Shown: piece after piece, positions 46,377-54,279 of the stretch
Layout of the letters: the number at the start of each line of letters is the position of its first letter
How positions within the stretch are numbered: position 1 is the stretch's first letter
Assembly: GCF_946478785.1 (NCBI RefSeq)
Contig: NZ_CAMLDD010000014.1
Span: 1 to 64,000, forward strand
DNA from: an uncultured Flavobacterium sp.
Lineage (GTDB): Bacteria > Bacteroidota > Bacteroidia > Flavobacteriales > Flavobacteriaceae
DNA length: 64,000 nt
Direction: 5' to 3'
Notes under the pieces: model-generated
Told to the model about the DNA's origin: nothing
Database searches by the model: none
What the model saw: only the letters and a program-made list of their open reading frames with translations
Program-made: the position numbers and the translations under genes

Positions 46377-46393
46377 ATTATAAATAGACTACC

Positions 46394-47857
46394 ATGAAGA
46401 AATCATTTGTTTGCATAGGTCTTTCTGTATTTTTGTTTTCCTGCTCAGGCAGTCAGGATGATTCCACTAACCCGGGACCGCCACAGCCGGTAGCAGAAAC
46501 TGGCAACGTAATAGGTAATGCCCAGGTATGGATAACCAATGGTGCAAAATCAAAGCTATTGAACAAACAGTCTTCTGGTGCTTCTATATATGATAGTAAT
46601 GCCACCACTGATCCTTCAATCTCTATTGACTTTTCACAAAAATATCAGGAAATTGAAGGCTTTGGTGCCGCATTGACAGGTTCTTCTGCTCTTGTTATAA
46701 ACAGTATGGGAACTGCGCAAAAAGAAGCATTAATTAAGGATCTTTTTAGCCCTACAGAAGGTATAGGGCTTAGTTATCTGCGGCTTACTATTGGAGCCTC
46801 GGATTTTTCGGTGAGCAATTTCAGCTACAACGATCTTCCGCAGGGAAGTACAGATCCTGCGCTTAATGGTTTTTCTATTGCACAGGACGAAACCGATGTT
46901 ATACCTGTACTAAAAACTGCATTGACATATTCACCCAATATTAAAATAATGGGCAGCCCGTGGAGCGCACCATCATGGATGAAAACCAGCGGAAGCATGA
47001 ACGGAGGAAGCCTAAAACCGGAATGGTTTGATGCATACGGAAGTTATTTTGTAAAATATATTAATGCGTATGCGGCACATGGAATCCGTATAGATGCCAT
47101 TACGCCACAAAATGAACCATTGCACGAAATAAACAGTTATCCTACAATGAAGATGACCGCTCCTGATCAGGCTGAATTCATTAAAAACAGCCTTGGCCCA
47201 AAATTTAAGGCAGCGGGAATAAGTACGAAAATTATTGCTTACGACCATAACTTTGACGTACCCTCCTATCCACTTACTGTTTTAGGGGATGCCAATGCAG
47301 CGCAATACATAGATGGCTCTGCTTTTCATGCCTATGGCGGAGATGTCAGCGCAATGAACCAGGTACACGCAGCTTTTCCCGACAAGAATTTGTATTTTAC
47401 GGAAGTATCCGGAGGTGAATGGAGTACTGATTTTGCCAATAACCTTAAATGGAGCATCGGCAACATTTTTATAGGTACAACACGCAACTGGTCTAAAAAC
47501 GTGTTATTATGGAATCTCGCCCTGAACACTAATTATGGACCGACCAATGGCGGCTGTACCAACTGCCGTGGCGTAGTAACCATAAATTCATCAGGAACGG
47601 TAACAAAAAATGTGGAATACTATGCACTTGCTCATTTTGCAAAATTTATTAAGCCGGGGGCAAAAAGGGTAAACTCTACCGAGTTTGATAGCTCACAAGG
47701 ATTAAAAAATGTAGCATTTGTGAATCCAGACGGTTCAAAAATTCTTGTTGTACTTAACGAGTCGGAAGCGGTAAGGAAATTTGCTGTAAAAATAGACGAT
47801 AAAAAAATTGTTTACAGCCTTGAATCAACTGCTGTGGCAACTTTTGTGTGGGAATAA
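46394..47857 (+). CDS. GH30 glycoside hydrolase, lipoprotein (first copy)
   Basis: A 487-residue glycosidase of the GH30 clan-A family. A lipobox (FLFSCSGS) near residue 16 anchors it to the membrane. The (beta/alpha)8 domain shows IMGSPWSAPSWMKT, then the acid/base Glu241 in TPQNEPLHE and the nucleophile Glu337 in YFTEVSGGEW, both intact. The C-terminal strand domain ends in TAVATFVW. Two GH30 enzymes in one PUL, with SusC/D, fit a beta-glucan target; GH30 subfamily 3 members cut beta-1,6-glucan, but the subfamily is my inference. It is 17 bp after susD. Confidence 0.9.
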   Translation: MKKSFVCIGLSVFLFSCSGSQDDSTNPGPPQPVAETGNVIGNAQVWITNGAKSKLLNKQSSGASIYDSNATTDPSISIDFSQKYQEIEGFGAALTGSSALVINSMGTAQKEALIKDLFSPTEGIGLSYLRLTIGASDFSVSNFSYNDLPQGSTDPALNGFSIAQDETDVIPVLKTALTYSPNIKIMGSPWSAPSWMKTSGSMNGGSLKPEWFDAYGSYFVKYINAYAAHGIRIDAITPQNEPLHEINSYPTMKMTAPDQAEFIKNSLGPKFKAAGISTKIIAYDHNFDVPSYPLTVLGDANAAQYIDGSAFHAYGGDVSAMNQVHAAFPDKNLYFTEVSGGEWSTDFANNLKWSIGNIFIGTTRNWSKNVLLWNLALNTNYGPTNGGCTNCRGVVTINSSGTVTKNVEYYALAHFAKFIKPGAKRVNSTEFDSSQGLKNVAFVNPDGSKILVVLNESEAVRKFAVKIDDKKIVYSLESTAVATFVWE

Positions 47858-47923
47858 GCCCTAAATTAAAATGAATTACAAATAAAATCATGGAAGCAGC
47901 TTATACTGCACCACAGGATTATT

Positions 47924-49345
47924 ATGCTTAAAAAAAACAAAAAAATATTATCCTTAATTGCAGTCACAATGGGTCTTGCAGTTATACTGACAGGCTGTCG
48001 TTCATCAAAGAGCAGTACATCTACTCCGACAGGATTATGGCTAACCATGCCCGATAAATCCGTGTTGTTGCAAAAGCAAACAATACCACCATCAAAACTT
48101 TCGAAGGACAATTTACAGCTTACGATAAACACCAGTATTGTTTATCAGGAGATGGACGGTTTTGGATATACACTGAGCGGAGGTAGTGCTATGCACATCG
48201 CTAAAATGAGTGCACCTGCAAGGGCAAAATTTTTACAGGAAATTTACGGCACAAACCCTGAAGACCTTCAATCAAGTTATATCAGGATAAGTGTTGGTGC
48301 AAGTGACCTTGACGAAAAAATATTCTCTTATAACGACCTTCCTTACGGGGAAACTGATGTAAACATGGAGAAATTTGACCTGAACTATGACAAGCTTTAT
48401 CTTATTCCTGTCCTGCAGCAGATTCTTAAAATAAATCCTTCCATAAAAATATTAGGTTCTCCCTGGTCTCCTCCTGTCTGGATGAAAACCAACGGCGATA
48501 CCAGAGGTGGAAGCCTTAAGACTGAATACTACCCAGCCTATGCGAAGTATCTTGTAAAGTATGTACAGGAAATGAAAAAGAATGGTATTGTTATCGATGC
48601 GCTAACAATCCAGAATGAGCCGCTACATCCGGGCAATAATCCAAGCCTTTTGATGGTTGCCGAAGACCAGAAAGTTTTTGTACGCGATCATTTAGGTCCT
48701 GAATTCAAAAAAAACAGCATCAAAACAAAAATTATAATCTACGACCATAATGCTGACAAGCCTGATTATCCTATTACAATACTTAATGATAAGGAAGCTG
48801 CACAGTATATAGACGGATCCGCATTTCATCTTTACGGAGGCAGTGTTGATGCAATCTCAAAAGTACACGAAGCACATCCGGATAAGAATCTTTATTTCAC
48901 CGAGCAGTGGGTAGGCGCACCCGGGGACTTTGCAAAAGAGCTTACCTGGCACATAGAGAACCTTATTATTGGTGCGCCAAATAACTGGTGTAAAACAGTA
49001 CTGGAGTGGAACCTGGCTGCCGATGAGAATCAGAATCCACACACCGACAGGGGAGGTTGTACCAGCTGTCTGGGTGCAGTTACTATTACAGGGGATACCG
49101 TAACGCGTGAACCTGCTTACTATATTATTGCACATGCTTCTAAATTCGTGCCCTCCGGTTCTGTTAGGGTCCAGTCCTCTATTATAGAAAAAGTGCCAAA
49201 TGTAGCTTACAAAACCCCTAAAGGTAATACGGTGGTCATTATTCAGAATACATCAAATGACGTTAAGACTATCGATGTGTATGCAGGAAGTAAAAATACA
49301 TCCATACTATTAAAATCGGGAGCTGTGGCTACTGTTGTAATGTGA
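47924..49345 (+). CDS. GH30 glycoside hydrolase, lipoprotein (second copy)
   Basis: A 473-residue paralog of the preceding enzyme. The lipobox is ILTGCRSS (about residue 25). Motifs are ILGSPWSPPVWMKT, the acid/base Glu232 in TIQNEPLHP and the nucleophile Glu327 in YFTEQWVGAPG. The difference after the nucleophile (QWVGAPG against VSGGEW in the first copy) is at the rim of the active site, so specificity may differ. It is the last gene of the operon, 66 bp after the first GH30 and followed by a terminator. Confidence 0.9.
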   Translation: MLKKNKKILSLIAVTMGLAVILTGCRSSKSSTSTPTGLWLTMPDKSVLLQKQTIPPSKLSKDNLQLTINTSIVYQEMDGFGYTLSGGSAMHIAKMSAPARAKFLQEIYGTNPEDLQSSYIRISVGASDLDEKIFSYNDLPYGETDVNMEKFDLNYDKLYLIPVLQQILKINPSIKILGSPWSPPVWMKTNGDTRGGSLKTEYYPAYAKYLVKYVQEMKKNGIVIDALTIQNEPLHPGNNPSLLMVAEDQKVFVRDHLGPEFKKNSIKTKIIIYDHNADKPDYPITILNDKEAAQYIDGSAFHLYGGSVDAISKVHEAHPDKNLYFTEQWVGAPGDFAKELTWHIENLIIGAPNNWCKTVLEWNLAADENQNPHTDRGGCTSCLGAVTITGDTVTREPAYYIIAHASKFVPSGSVRVQSSIIEKVPNVAYKTPKGNTVVIIQNTSNDVKTIDVYAGSKNTSILLKSGAVATVVM

Positions 49346-49453
49346 TTAAAATTCTGATTTCTAGTAATACCTGATACTGCCTTCTAAAAGCAGGTATAAA
49401 GAAAAACGACTTAAATTTTAAAAACGTTTTTTGTTTCTGTTAAAAAGCAAAAG

Positions 49454-49480
49454 CCTGCAAATTAATAACTTGCAGGTTTT
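49454..49480 (+). terminator. Terminator of the PUL operon
   Basis: The arms cctgcaa (49454-49460) and ttgcagg (49470-49476) are followed by tttt. It lies about 105 bases after the second GH30 stop. Confidence 0.7.
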
Positions 49481-49587
49481 ATTGTTTTAATAATTTCAAG
49501 GAAGAAGTTATGCTTTTCCGAGAGAGGAAAATACACGCTTTTGTAAATATTTTTAAGAAGCACAAAATCCGTTTTCAAAATACGCTT

Positions 49588-49655
49588 AGTCCCGCTATCC
49601 ATTTTATCTTTTATGGCGAACCCCGCCATAAAAGGATATCATTTCTATCGGGGCT
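49588..49655. repeat. Dispersed structured repeat, copy B
   Basis: The same nested stem-loop as copy A (18463-18544). The inner stem is ttttatggcg (49609-49618) with cgccataaaa (49624-49633) around the loop aaccc. The outer stem is agtcccg (49588-49594) with cggggct (49649-49655), one G-T pair. Both stems are preserved by paired changes relative to copy A. Confidence 0.85.
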
Positions 49656-49705
49656 AGATTAGAGGTTTTTAGTTTTTTAGATCATTTGTAATCGAGCTAC
49701 AAATA

Positions 49706-52543
49706 CTAGTCATTAAAAAAAGTATCAATAAAATTTAAAAACTTATTTAAAATTGTGTCTCCAATAGTAGCCCGCTGTAAAATAGAGGGCTGATTTTCCA
49801 AAACTGAAACAACCTCCTGCTTTGTCGGAATTCGTTGCGAGAACAAATAATCTTCGGTTAGCTTTTTTAATTTTTCAGCATTTAGTTTTTCATCGGATAC
49901 GAATTGATTAAATGCTTTTTGCTGTTCAACAATCATAAACGAATTGTAACCTTCTTCAATGTTATCATCCTGTATTAATGGCAAATTTTCTTCTATAAAA
50001 CGTTCAATCAATTCACGTTTGCTTCGTAATTTCACATCGCCGGATACTAAATCCAAAACCTCTTTTTTCTTCTTTTCCTTTTCTTCAAGGGTTATTCCTT
50101 TTAATTTCGCCAGTAATCCTAAAATGTAAGAAACTGTTATATCATCACGATGTATTAATTCCAATTCAAAATCAACTTCATTCAAAATAGAAGTTTTAAC
50201 TTTTTTTCCTTTTTCTGAAAGATCAAGATACTTTGATTTATAATTATCAAATTCTTTCTCTTCTAAATCAATATCATCAAAACTAAAATCAACAAAAGAA
50301 GCAATAATATTCTTAAGCCGAATGATTTCCCTGAATGCTTTTACAAACTCAAGCTCTTCATCTTCCGTGTATAAATCATCAACAGCTTCATAAGTAGGAA
50401 CAATACTTTTTAGTTTTTCATAGGCTTCATTTATATCCTCTACATATTTTTCATACGGTTGAAGAATAATGATTTCTTTGGCATTTTTGTCTGAAAACAA
50501 GGCAATAGCGTCATCGGTAGCTTTTTTAAGATTTCTAAAAACTACAATATTACCCTGCGATTTTTTGTCTCCTAAAATTCTGTTTGTTCTTGAGTATGCC
50601 TGAATTAATCCGTGATATTTCAGGTTTTTATCTACAAACAACGTATTTAGTGATTTGCTGTCAAAACCTGTTAAGAACATGTTTACTACAAAAAGCAAAT
50701 CGATTTGTTTAGCTCTTACTCTTTGGGCAATATCCTTGTAATAACTGTAGAATGACTCACTGTCTTTTGTACTGTAATTTGTTCTAAAAGTTTGATTATA
50801 ATCTTGAATATAATTTTCGAGTTTATCTCTTTTATGGTAGGATTTATAGTCGTCTATAGTGTCTGCAACTTTATTAAAATCCTGCTCATCAAAATCGGTT
50901 ACGTCGCTAATCATTTCATCATTGGCTCCAAAACTAAAAATCGTAGCTGTTTTTAAATCATGTTTTCCTTCTTTTTTTAATTTGAGGAACAAATCATAAT
51001 ACTTAATCAGCATTTCGACACTACTCACGCAAAACATAGCTGTAAATGTTTTGTTTTGTGTTTTTACCGGATGTTGCTGAATAATATAATTAGCAATTTT
51101 TTCGATACGCTCACTACTTTCTAATAATTCCTGCGTATCAATTGCCTCAACATCAATATCTATTTCGTTTTGAGAATCTTGTTTCTCTTTGTATTTCCCA
51201 ACATATTCTACAGAAAAACGCAAGACGTTTTCATCTTTTATGGCATCAGTAATTACGTAATGGTGTAATTTATCTCCAAACAGACTTGCCGTAGTTTGAT
51301 TTTGTCTTTGTTTGGATAAAGCATTTTCAACAAAAATTGGCGTTCCTGTAAAGCCAAACATTTGATAATTGTCAAAATATTGCGTAATTTTTTTATGCGT
51401 ATCTCCAAACTGACTACGATGACATTCATCAAAAATAAAAACTATTTTTTTATCCTTCAGATTATCCATCGTTTTCAAATGGTGCTCGCGGGTAATGGCA
51501 TTGTACAATTTTTGTATCGTCGTAACAATTAATTTATTGTTGTGGTCATTAAACTGACGAACTAAGTTTTTGGTATTGTTTGTTGGATCGATGCAATCCG
51601 GTTTAAAGGCATTAAATTCTTTAGCTGTTTGATAATCCAGATCCTGTCTGTCAACACAAAAAACAACTTTATCTACTTTTGGCAATTGCGATAATATCTG
51701 GCTGGCCTTAAATGAAGTCAGTGTTTTTCCTGAACCTGTTGTGTGCCAGATATAGCCGTTTTTATTAGAGTTTTTCACTCTGTCAATAATACGTTCTACG
51801 GCATAAAATTGATATGGTCGCAAAACCATCAGCATTTTATCAGTATCATGCAGCACGATATATTTGGTAATCATTTTAGACAAATGACATTTTTCAAGAA
51901 AGACATTCGCAAAATCTTCCAGTTTAGAGATGCGTTTGTTATTGTCGTCTGTCCAGTAAAAAGTTTGTTTAAAGTCCGGCTTCTTGTTTCCGAAATTGCT
52001 GAAATATTTGGTATTTACTCCGTTGCTAATAATAAACAATTGCACAAAATTGAATAATCCTGTATTGGCAGAAAACGAATGTTTTTGATAACGATCGATT
52101 TGATTGTAGGCTTCTTTTAATTCAAGTCCAGTTTTCTTTAATTCGATTTGTACCAAAGGCAGACCGTTAATCAAAACTGTAACATCATAACGGTTTTTAT
52201 ACGTTCCTTCGACCGTAATTTGATTCGTAACCTGATATTCATTCTGGCACCAGAAATCCATATTCAAGAATTCGATATAAACCAATTCGTTTGCCTCATT
52301 TCTGAAAGCAAATTTATCCCGAAGCAATAATGCTTTTTCAAAAACATTATTCGATTTGGTTAAATGATTCAAAATCTGTTTAAAATCACTCTCCGAAAAC
52401 ACTTTGTTATTGTGCTTCTCTAATTGGTTTTTAAGATTAACCAGCAAATCAGCTTCGTTTAAAATAGTCACTCTTTCGTAACCATTTGAAGTTAACTGAT
52501 TGATTAGGTTTTGTTCTAAAATTAATTCGGATTGCGATGTCAT
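49706..52543 (-). CDS. hsdR: Type I restriction enzyme, R (motor/nuclease) subunit
   Basis: A 945-residue DNA translocase and nuclease. The N-terminal PD-(D/E)xK nuclease has RYDVTVLINGLPLVQIELKK (about 115-140). The SF2 helicase core has Walker A in HTTGSGKTLTSFKAS (about 265-280), the DEAD-like box DECHRS, and motif VI in YSRTNRILGDKK. It cuts unmodified foreign DNA after translocation by the HsdR2M2S complex. It is separated from hsdM-rhuM-hsdS by a DUF3800 unit and a terminator, and its upstream gap holds a candidate small RNA pointing the other way. The reading frame is intact. Confidence 0.95.
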   Translation of the reverse strand: MTSQSELILEQNLINQLTSNGYERVTILNEADLLVNLKNQLEKHNNKVFSESDFKQILNHLTKSNNVFEKALLLRDKFAFRNEANELVYIEFLNMDFWCQNEYQVTNQITVEGTYKNRYDVTVLINGLPLVQIELKKTGLELKEAYNQIDRYQKHSFSANTGLFNFVQLFIISNGVNTKYFSNFGNKKPDFKQTFYWTDDNNKRISKLEDFANVFLEKCHLSKMITKYIVLHDTDKMLMVLRPYQFYAVERIIDRVKNSNKNGYIWHTTGSGKTLTSFKASQILSQLPKVDKVVFCVDRQDLDYQTAKEFNAFKPDCIDPTNNTKNLVRQFNDHNNKLIVTTIQKLYNAITREHHLKTMDNLKDKKIVFIFDECHRSQFGDTHKKITQYFDNYQMFGFTGTPIFVENALSKQRQNQTTASLFGDKLHHYVITDAIKDENVLRFSVEYVGKYKEKQDSQNEIDIDVEAIDTQELLESSERIEKIANYIIQQHPVKTQNKTFTAMFCVSSVEMLIKYYDLFLKLKKEGKHDLKTATIFSFGANDEMISDVTDFDEQDFNKVADTIDDYKSYHKRDKLENYIQDYNQTFRTNYSTKDSESFYSYYKDIAQRVRAKQIDLLFVVNMFLTGFDSKSLNTLFVDKNLKYHGLIQAYSRTNRILGDKKSQGNIVVFRNLKKATDDAIALFSDKNAKEIIILQPYEKYVEDINEAYEKLKSIVPTYEAVDDLYTEDEELEFVKAFREIIRLKNIIASFVDFSFDDIDLEEKEFDNYKSKYLDLSEKGKKVKTSILNEVDFELELIHRDDITVSYILGLLAKLKGITLEEKEKKKKEVLDLVSGDVKLRSKRELIERFIEENLPLIQDDNIEEGYNSFMIVEQQKAFNQFVSDEKLNAEKLKKLTEDYLFSQRIPTKQEVVSVLENQPSILQRATIGDTILNKFLNFIDTFFND

Positions 52544-52575
52544 TTGTTAAAGTTGTTAATAAGTTTGTCATTTTG

Positions 52576-52607
52576 TTGACAAACACATTCTTTATTTTGT
52601 ATATTTG
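52576..52607 (+). promoter_or_regulatory. Promoter of the candidate small RNA
   Basis: TATATTTG at 52600-52607 matches TAnnTTTG, with TTG at 52576-52578 spaced 21 bases upstream. It is oriented away from hsdR, which reads the other strand. Confidence 0.6.
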
Positions 52608-52609
52608 CG

Positions 52610-52677
52610 CCGAGTTCATTTCTCATTGTGAGAAAAGGAAATCGAGAAACGCAAGCCTAGATGCTCTGCGTTTTTTG
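52610..52677 (+). ncRNA. Candidate small RNA in the hsdR upstream gap
   Basis: About 65 bases between a plausible promoter and an intrinsic terminator. A first hairpin is tttctca/tgagaaa (52619-52625 with 52629-52635) with loop ttg. A second hairpin is aaacgca/tgcgttt (52647-52653 with 52667-52673), extended by agc/gct, and is followed immediately by six T (52671-52676 overlapping the arm). It lies entirely between hsdR (read to the left) and the end of the 173-residue gene. It contains no ORF of note. The structure is seen; expression and role are inferred. It could act on the neighbouring restriction genes, or be a free-standing regulator. Confidence 0.55.
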
Positions 52678-52680
52678 CTT

Positions 52681-53202
52681 TTATAACACTTCTGTTAATT
52701 TTCGTCTATACTTCTTTTTTATCTTGTCTCGCTGAGCATCTTTACCCTGAATGTAATGCGCTGACAATAAAAAATAAATATTCTTATTTACTCTTGGCTC
52801 AAAAACAATAACATATTTCTCCTCTTCATCATACAAATAAGTTCGTAATCCTTCTGGTTCTTTAACTGTAAAAAACAACATATTGTTTGGCTTTTTACCG
52901 TCAATGTGATGTTTTACCCAATGTAATCTTTTGGAACGTTCTTTTTCATATTCTCGTTGTCCCGTTTTATAATCTATTTTTACAGTAGTAAGATGTCTGA
53001 ATAAGGTTTCCATTTCAATTACGCCATCTTGAGGACAAGGAATTACTTGTCTGCCATTAAAATGAATTGGTTGCCTATTGCTAAAATCTCTATCAAAAAT
53101 GCCTTTTAAAGACTTATTTCTTTCCTGTTCAGACAATCCCAAAATATCTAAATGTCCGTTGTATCTTTTTAGTAAATTTAAAGGCATATTATCTAAGTTC
53201 AA
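52681..53202 (-). CDS. Unrecognised protein in the RM island, 173 residues
   Basis: I do not recognise a family. It is soluble, without signal or membrane segments. The central part RSKRLHWVKHHIDGKKPNNMLFF is followed by YLYDEEEKYVIVFEPRVNKNIYFLLSAHYI. The spacing of His and Arg residues and the closing strand pair faintly recall BECR-fold endonuclease toxins of the RelE/EndoU/barnase type, but this is only a pattern impression. The basic C-terminus (KIKKKYRRK) could bind nucleic acid. It overlaps the upstream DUF3800 gene by 14 bp in another frame, so the two are translationally linked. Confidence 0.7.
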   Translation of the reverse strand: MNLDNMPLNLLKRYNGHLDILGLSEQERNKSLKGIFDRDFSNRQPIHFNGRQVIPCPQDGVIEMETLFRHLTTVKIDYKTGQREYEKERSKRLHWVKHHIDGKKPNNMLFFTVKEPEGLRTYLYDEEEKYVIVFEPRVNKNIYFLLSAHYIQGKDAQRDKIKKKYRRKLTEVL

Positions 53203-53857
53203 TGAAAAATAAATTCAGTTTCTCTGAGTAATTTGTTTTGTCTAGCTGATCTTTACAGTTATGTTTGATTTTATCAATAATCTGCACTTTAGCAAGATTG
53301 ATTTTAGCATCGTCATTGTGCAAATACGAAATAGCTCCCATCATAAAATCAGTAATCTGCATAATGATACTTTCATGTGAACGAATATTTTGCACATTTC
53401 TAAAAACACCAAACTTAGTGTTTAACACTTCCTTCAATTTATTGACTTTATATGCACTTAACGTGTCTTTTATATCTAAATAAACATTATAATTATACGT
53501 CGTATTAATATTATGATTCAGCAGTGAATAATACATTCTATAATAAAAATCATCATAGGACATATTAAAAGCACCTGCATTAATTTTCGATTTTTCAACC
53601 CCCACACATCTAAATTGCAAATCGGTAGCAAAGAAGTAATCTACCAATTCAAGGTAAAAACGGAGTTTTGATTTAGATACTTTGCTCCATTTTATTTCAC
53701 CATAAAAACGATGTTTTTTTTTAAGTTCGTTAATTTGTGATGTATGAAACTTAACCTGATTATAAGCCACACTTGTAGAACCTAAAAACATATATTTTTT
53801 ATGATCGTTTTCGATGTGACAGCTTTCGTCACAGTAGATATTAAATGTTTTACTCAT
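53189..53857 (-). CDS. DUF3800 domain protein
   Basis: A 222-residue protein of the DUF3800 family. The N-terminal FNIYCDESCHIEN has the conserved Asp-Glu-Ser, followed by a second motif in KWSKVSKSKLRFYLELVDYFF and the aspartate in NVYLDIKDTL. A closing IMQITDFMMGAISY is also typical. The fold is RNase H-like with acidic residues placed for metal-dependent nuclease chemistry, though activity is inferred. DUF3800 genes occur on phages and in defence regions. It is the first of a two-gene unit with the 173-residue protein (14-bp overlap), inserted between hsdS and hsdR. Confidence 0.85.
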   Translation of the reverse strand: MSKTFNIYCDESCHIENDHKKYMFLGSTSVAYNQVKFHTSQINELKKKHRFYGEIKWSKVSKSKLRFYLELVDYFFATDLQFRCVGVEKSKINAGAFNMSYDDFYYRMYYSLLNHNINTTYNYNVYLDIKDTLSAYKVNKLKEVLNTKFGVFRNVQNIRSHESIIMQITDFMMGAISYLHNDDAKINLAKVQIIDKIKHNCKDQLDKTNYSEKLNLFFIELR

Positions 53858-53914
53858 AAATTATTATTTCTTTCTTAAAATAAACTCAGACTGTAATGTT
53901 ACGAATATTATTTC

Positions 53915-53959
53915 TTTTTAATTCTTCGAGATTTATCGAGAATCTCGAAGAATTAAAAA
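53915..53959. repeat. 19-bp perfect inverted repeat
   Basis: The arms at 53915-53933 and 53941-53959 are perfectly complementary over 19 bp (core aattcttcgagatt) around the 7-base loop tatcgag. Seventeen bases of the left arm (53916-53932) recur exactly at 55446-55462, inside the 3' end of rhuM. It lies upstream of the DUF3800 gene. Confidence 0.85.
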
Positions 53960-53984
53960 AGTTATTCATTGTTTTGTAAAAACG

Positions 53985-54019
53985 AAAATAGGGAGATTTT
54001 GACAAAATCTCCCTATTTT
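53985..54019. terminator. Strong terminator separating the hsdMS unit from the DUF3800 unit
   Basis: A perfect 16-bp stem (53985-54000 with 54004-54019) has the loop gac and A/T-rich outer ends in both directions. It closes the hsdM-rhuM-hsdS-DUF1737 operon and separates it from the DUF3800 genes downstream on the same strand. Confidence 0.85.
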
Positions 54020-54040
54020 TTACCTTTTATAAAAAGTCTT

Positions 54041-54077
54041 TATTGTTTTTAAACAAGCATTTGCTGTAAAAACCCTC
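54041..54077 (-). pseudogene. Second copy of the hsdS 3' end
   Basis: Read on the minus strand, this stretch decodes as RGFLQQMLV and a stop, matching the hsdS terminus KKGLLQQMFI and stop. The nucleotide match to 54273-54308 covers about 36 bases with one gap and about five mismatches, and continues past the stop codon. It follows the DUF1737 stop directly. It looks like a remnant of another hsdS or a duplication formed when the DUF1737 gene arrived. Confidence 0.7.
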
Positions 54078-54078
54078 T

Positions 54079-54270
54079 TTACTTTTCAGCGTATTTGACC
54101 ATCGCCTGAGCGAAGTATTTAAATGTACTTCGTTCTCCCGAATCGACCGACATAGAAACACCTCCTAATGGAATATAACCTTCTTTGATTTTATTTAAGA
54201 CTTCGAACTGTAAAAGCTCCTTTGATTCAAATTCTACAATAATATAATCTGTAATTTTTTTGTTTTCCAT
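54079..54270 (-). CDS. DUF1737 domain protein, 63 residues
   Basis: A small cytoplasmic protein of the DUF1737 type. Characteristic features are IVEFESKELLQFEVLNKIKEGYIPLGGVSM and the closing FKYFAQAMVKYAEK, giving the GYxPLGGVS turn and QAMVK helix of the family. The function is unknown. The start is 9 bp downstream of the hsdS stop, so it may be co-translated with the RM genes. A duplicate of the hsdS 3' end follows its stop, so the gene is bracketed by hsdS tail sequences and appears to be a cassette placed next to hsdS. Confidence 0.8.
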   Translation of the reverse strand: MENKKITDYIIVEFESKELLQFEVLNKIKEGYIPLGGVSMSVDSGERSTFKYFAQAMVKYAEK

Positions 54271-54279
54271 AATATTGTT

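Larger units (their letters stand above)
49346..49705. other. Gap between the PUL and hsdR
   Basis: 360 bases between the convergent second GH30 gene and hsdR. It holds the PUL terminator and copy B of the structured repeat. I see no ORF or promoter that I can support. Confidence 0.6.

Noticed and set aside
49510..49535. Possible att-site copy of the tRNA-Ser 3' end left of hsdR
   Set aside because: Only about nine bases (agagaggaa) match the tRNA end. That is too short to claim an integration duplication bounding the RM island.
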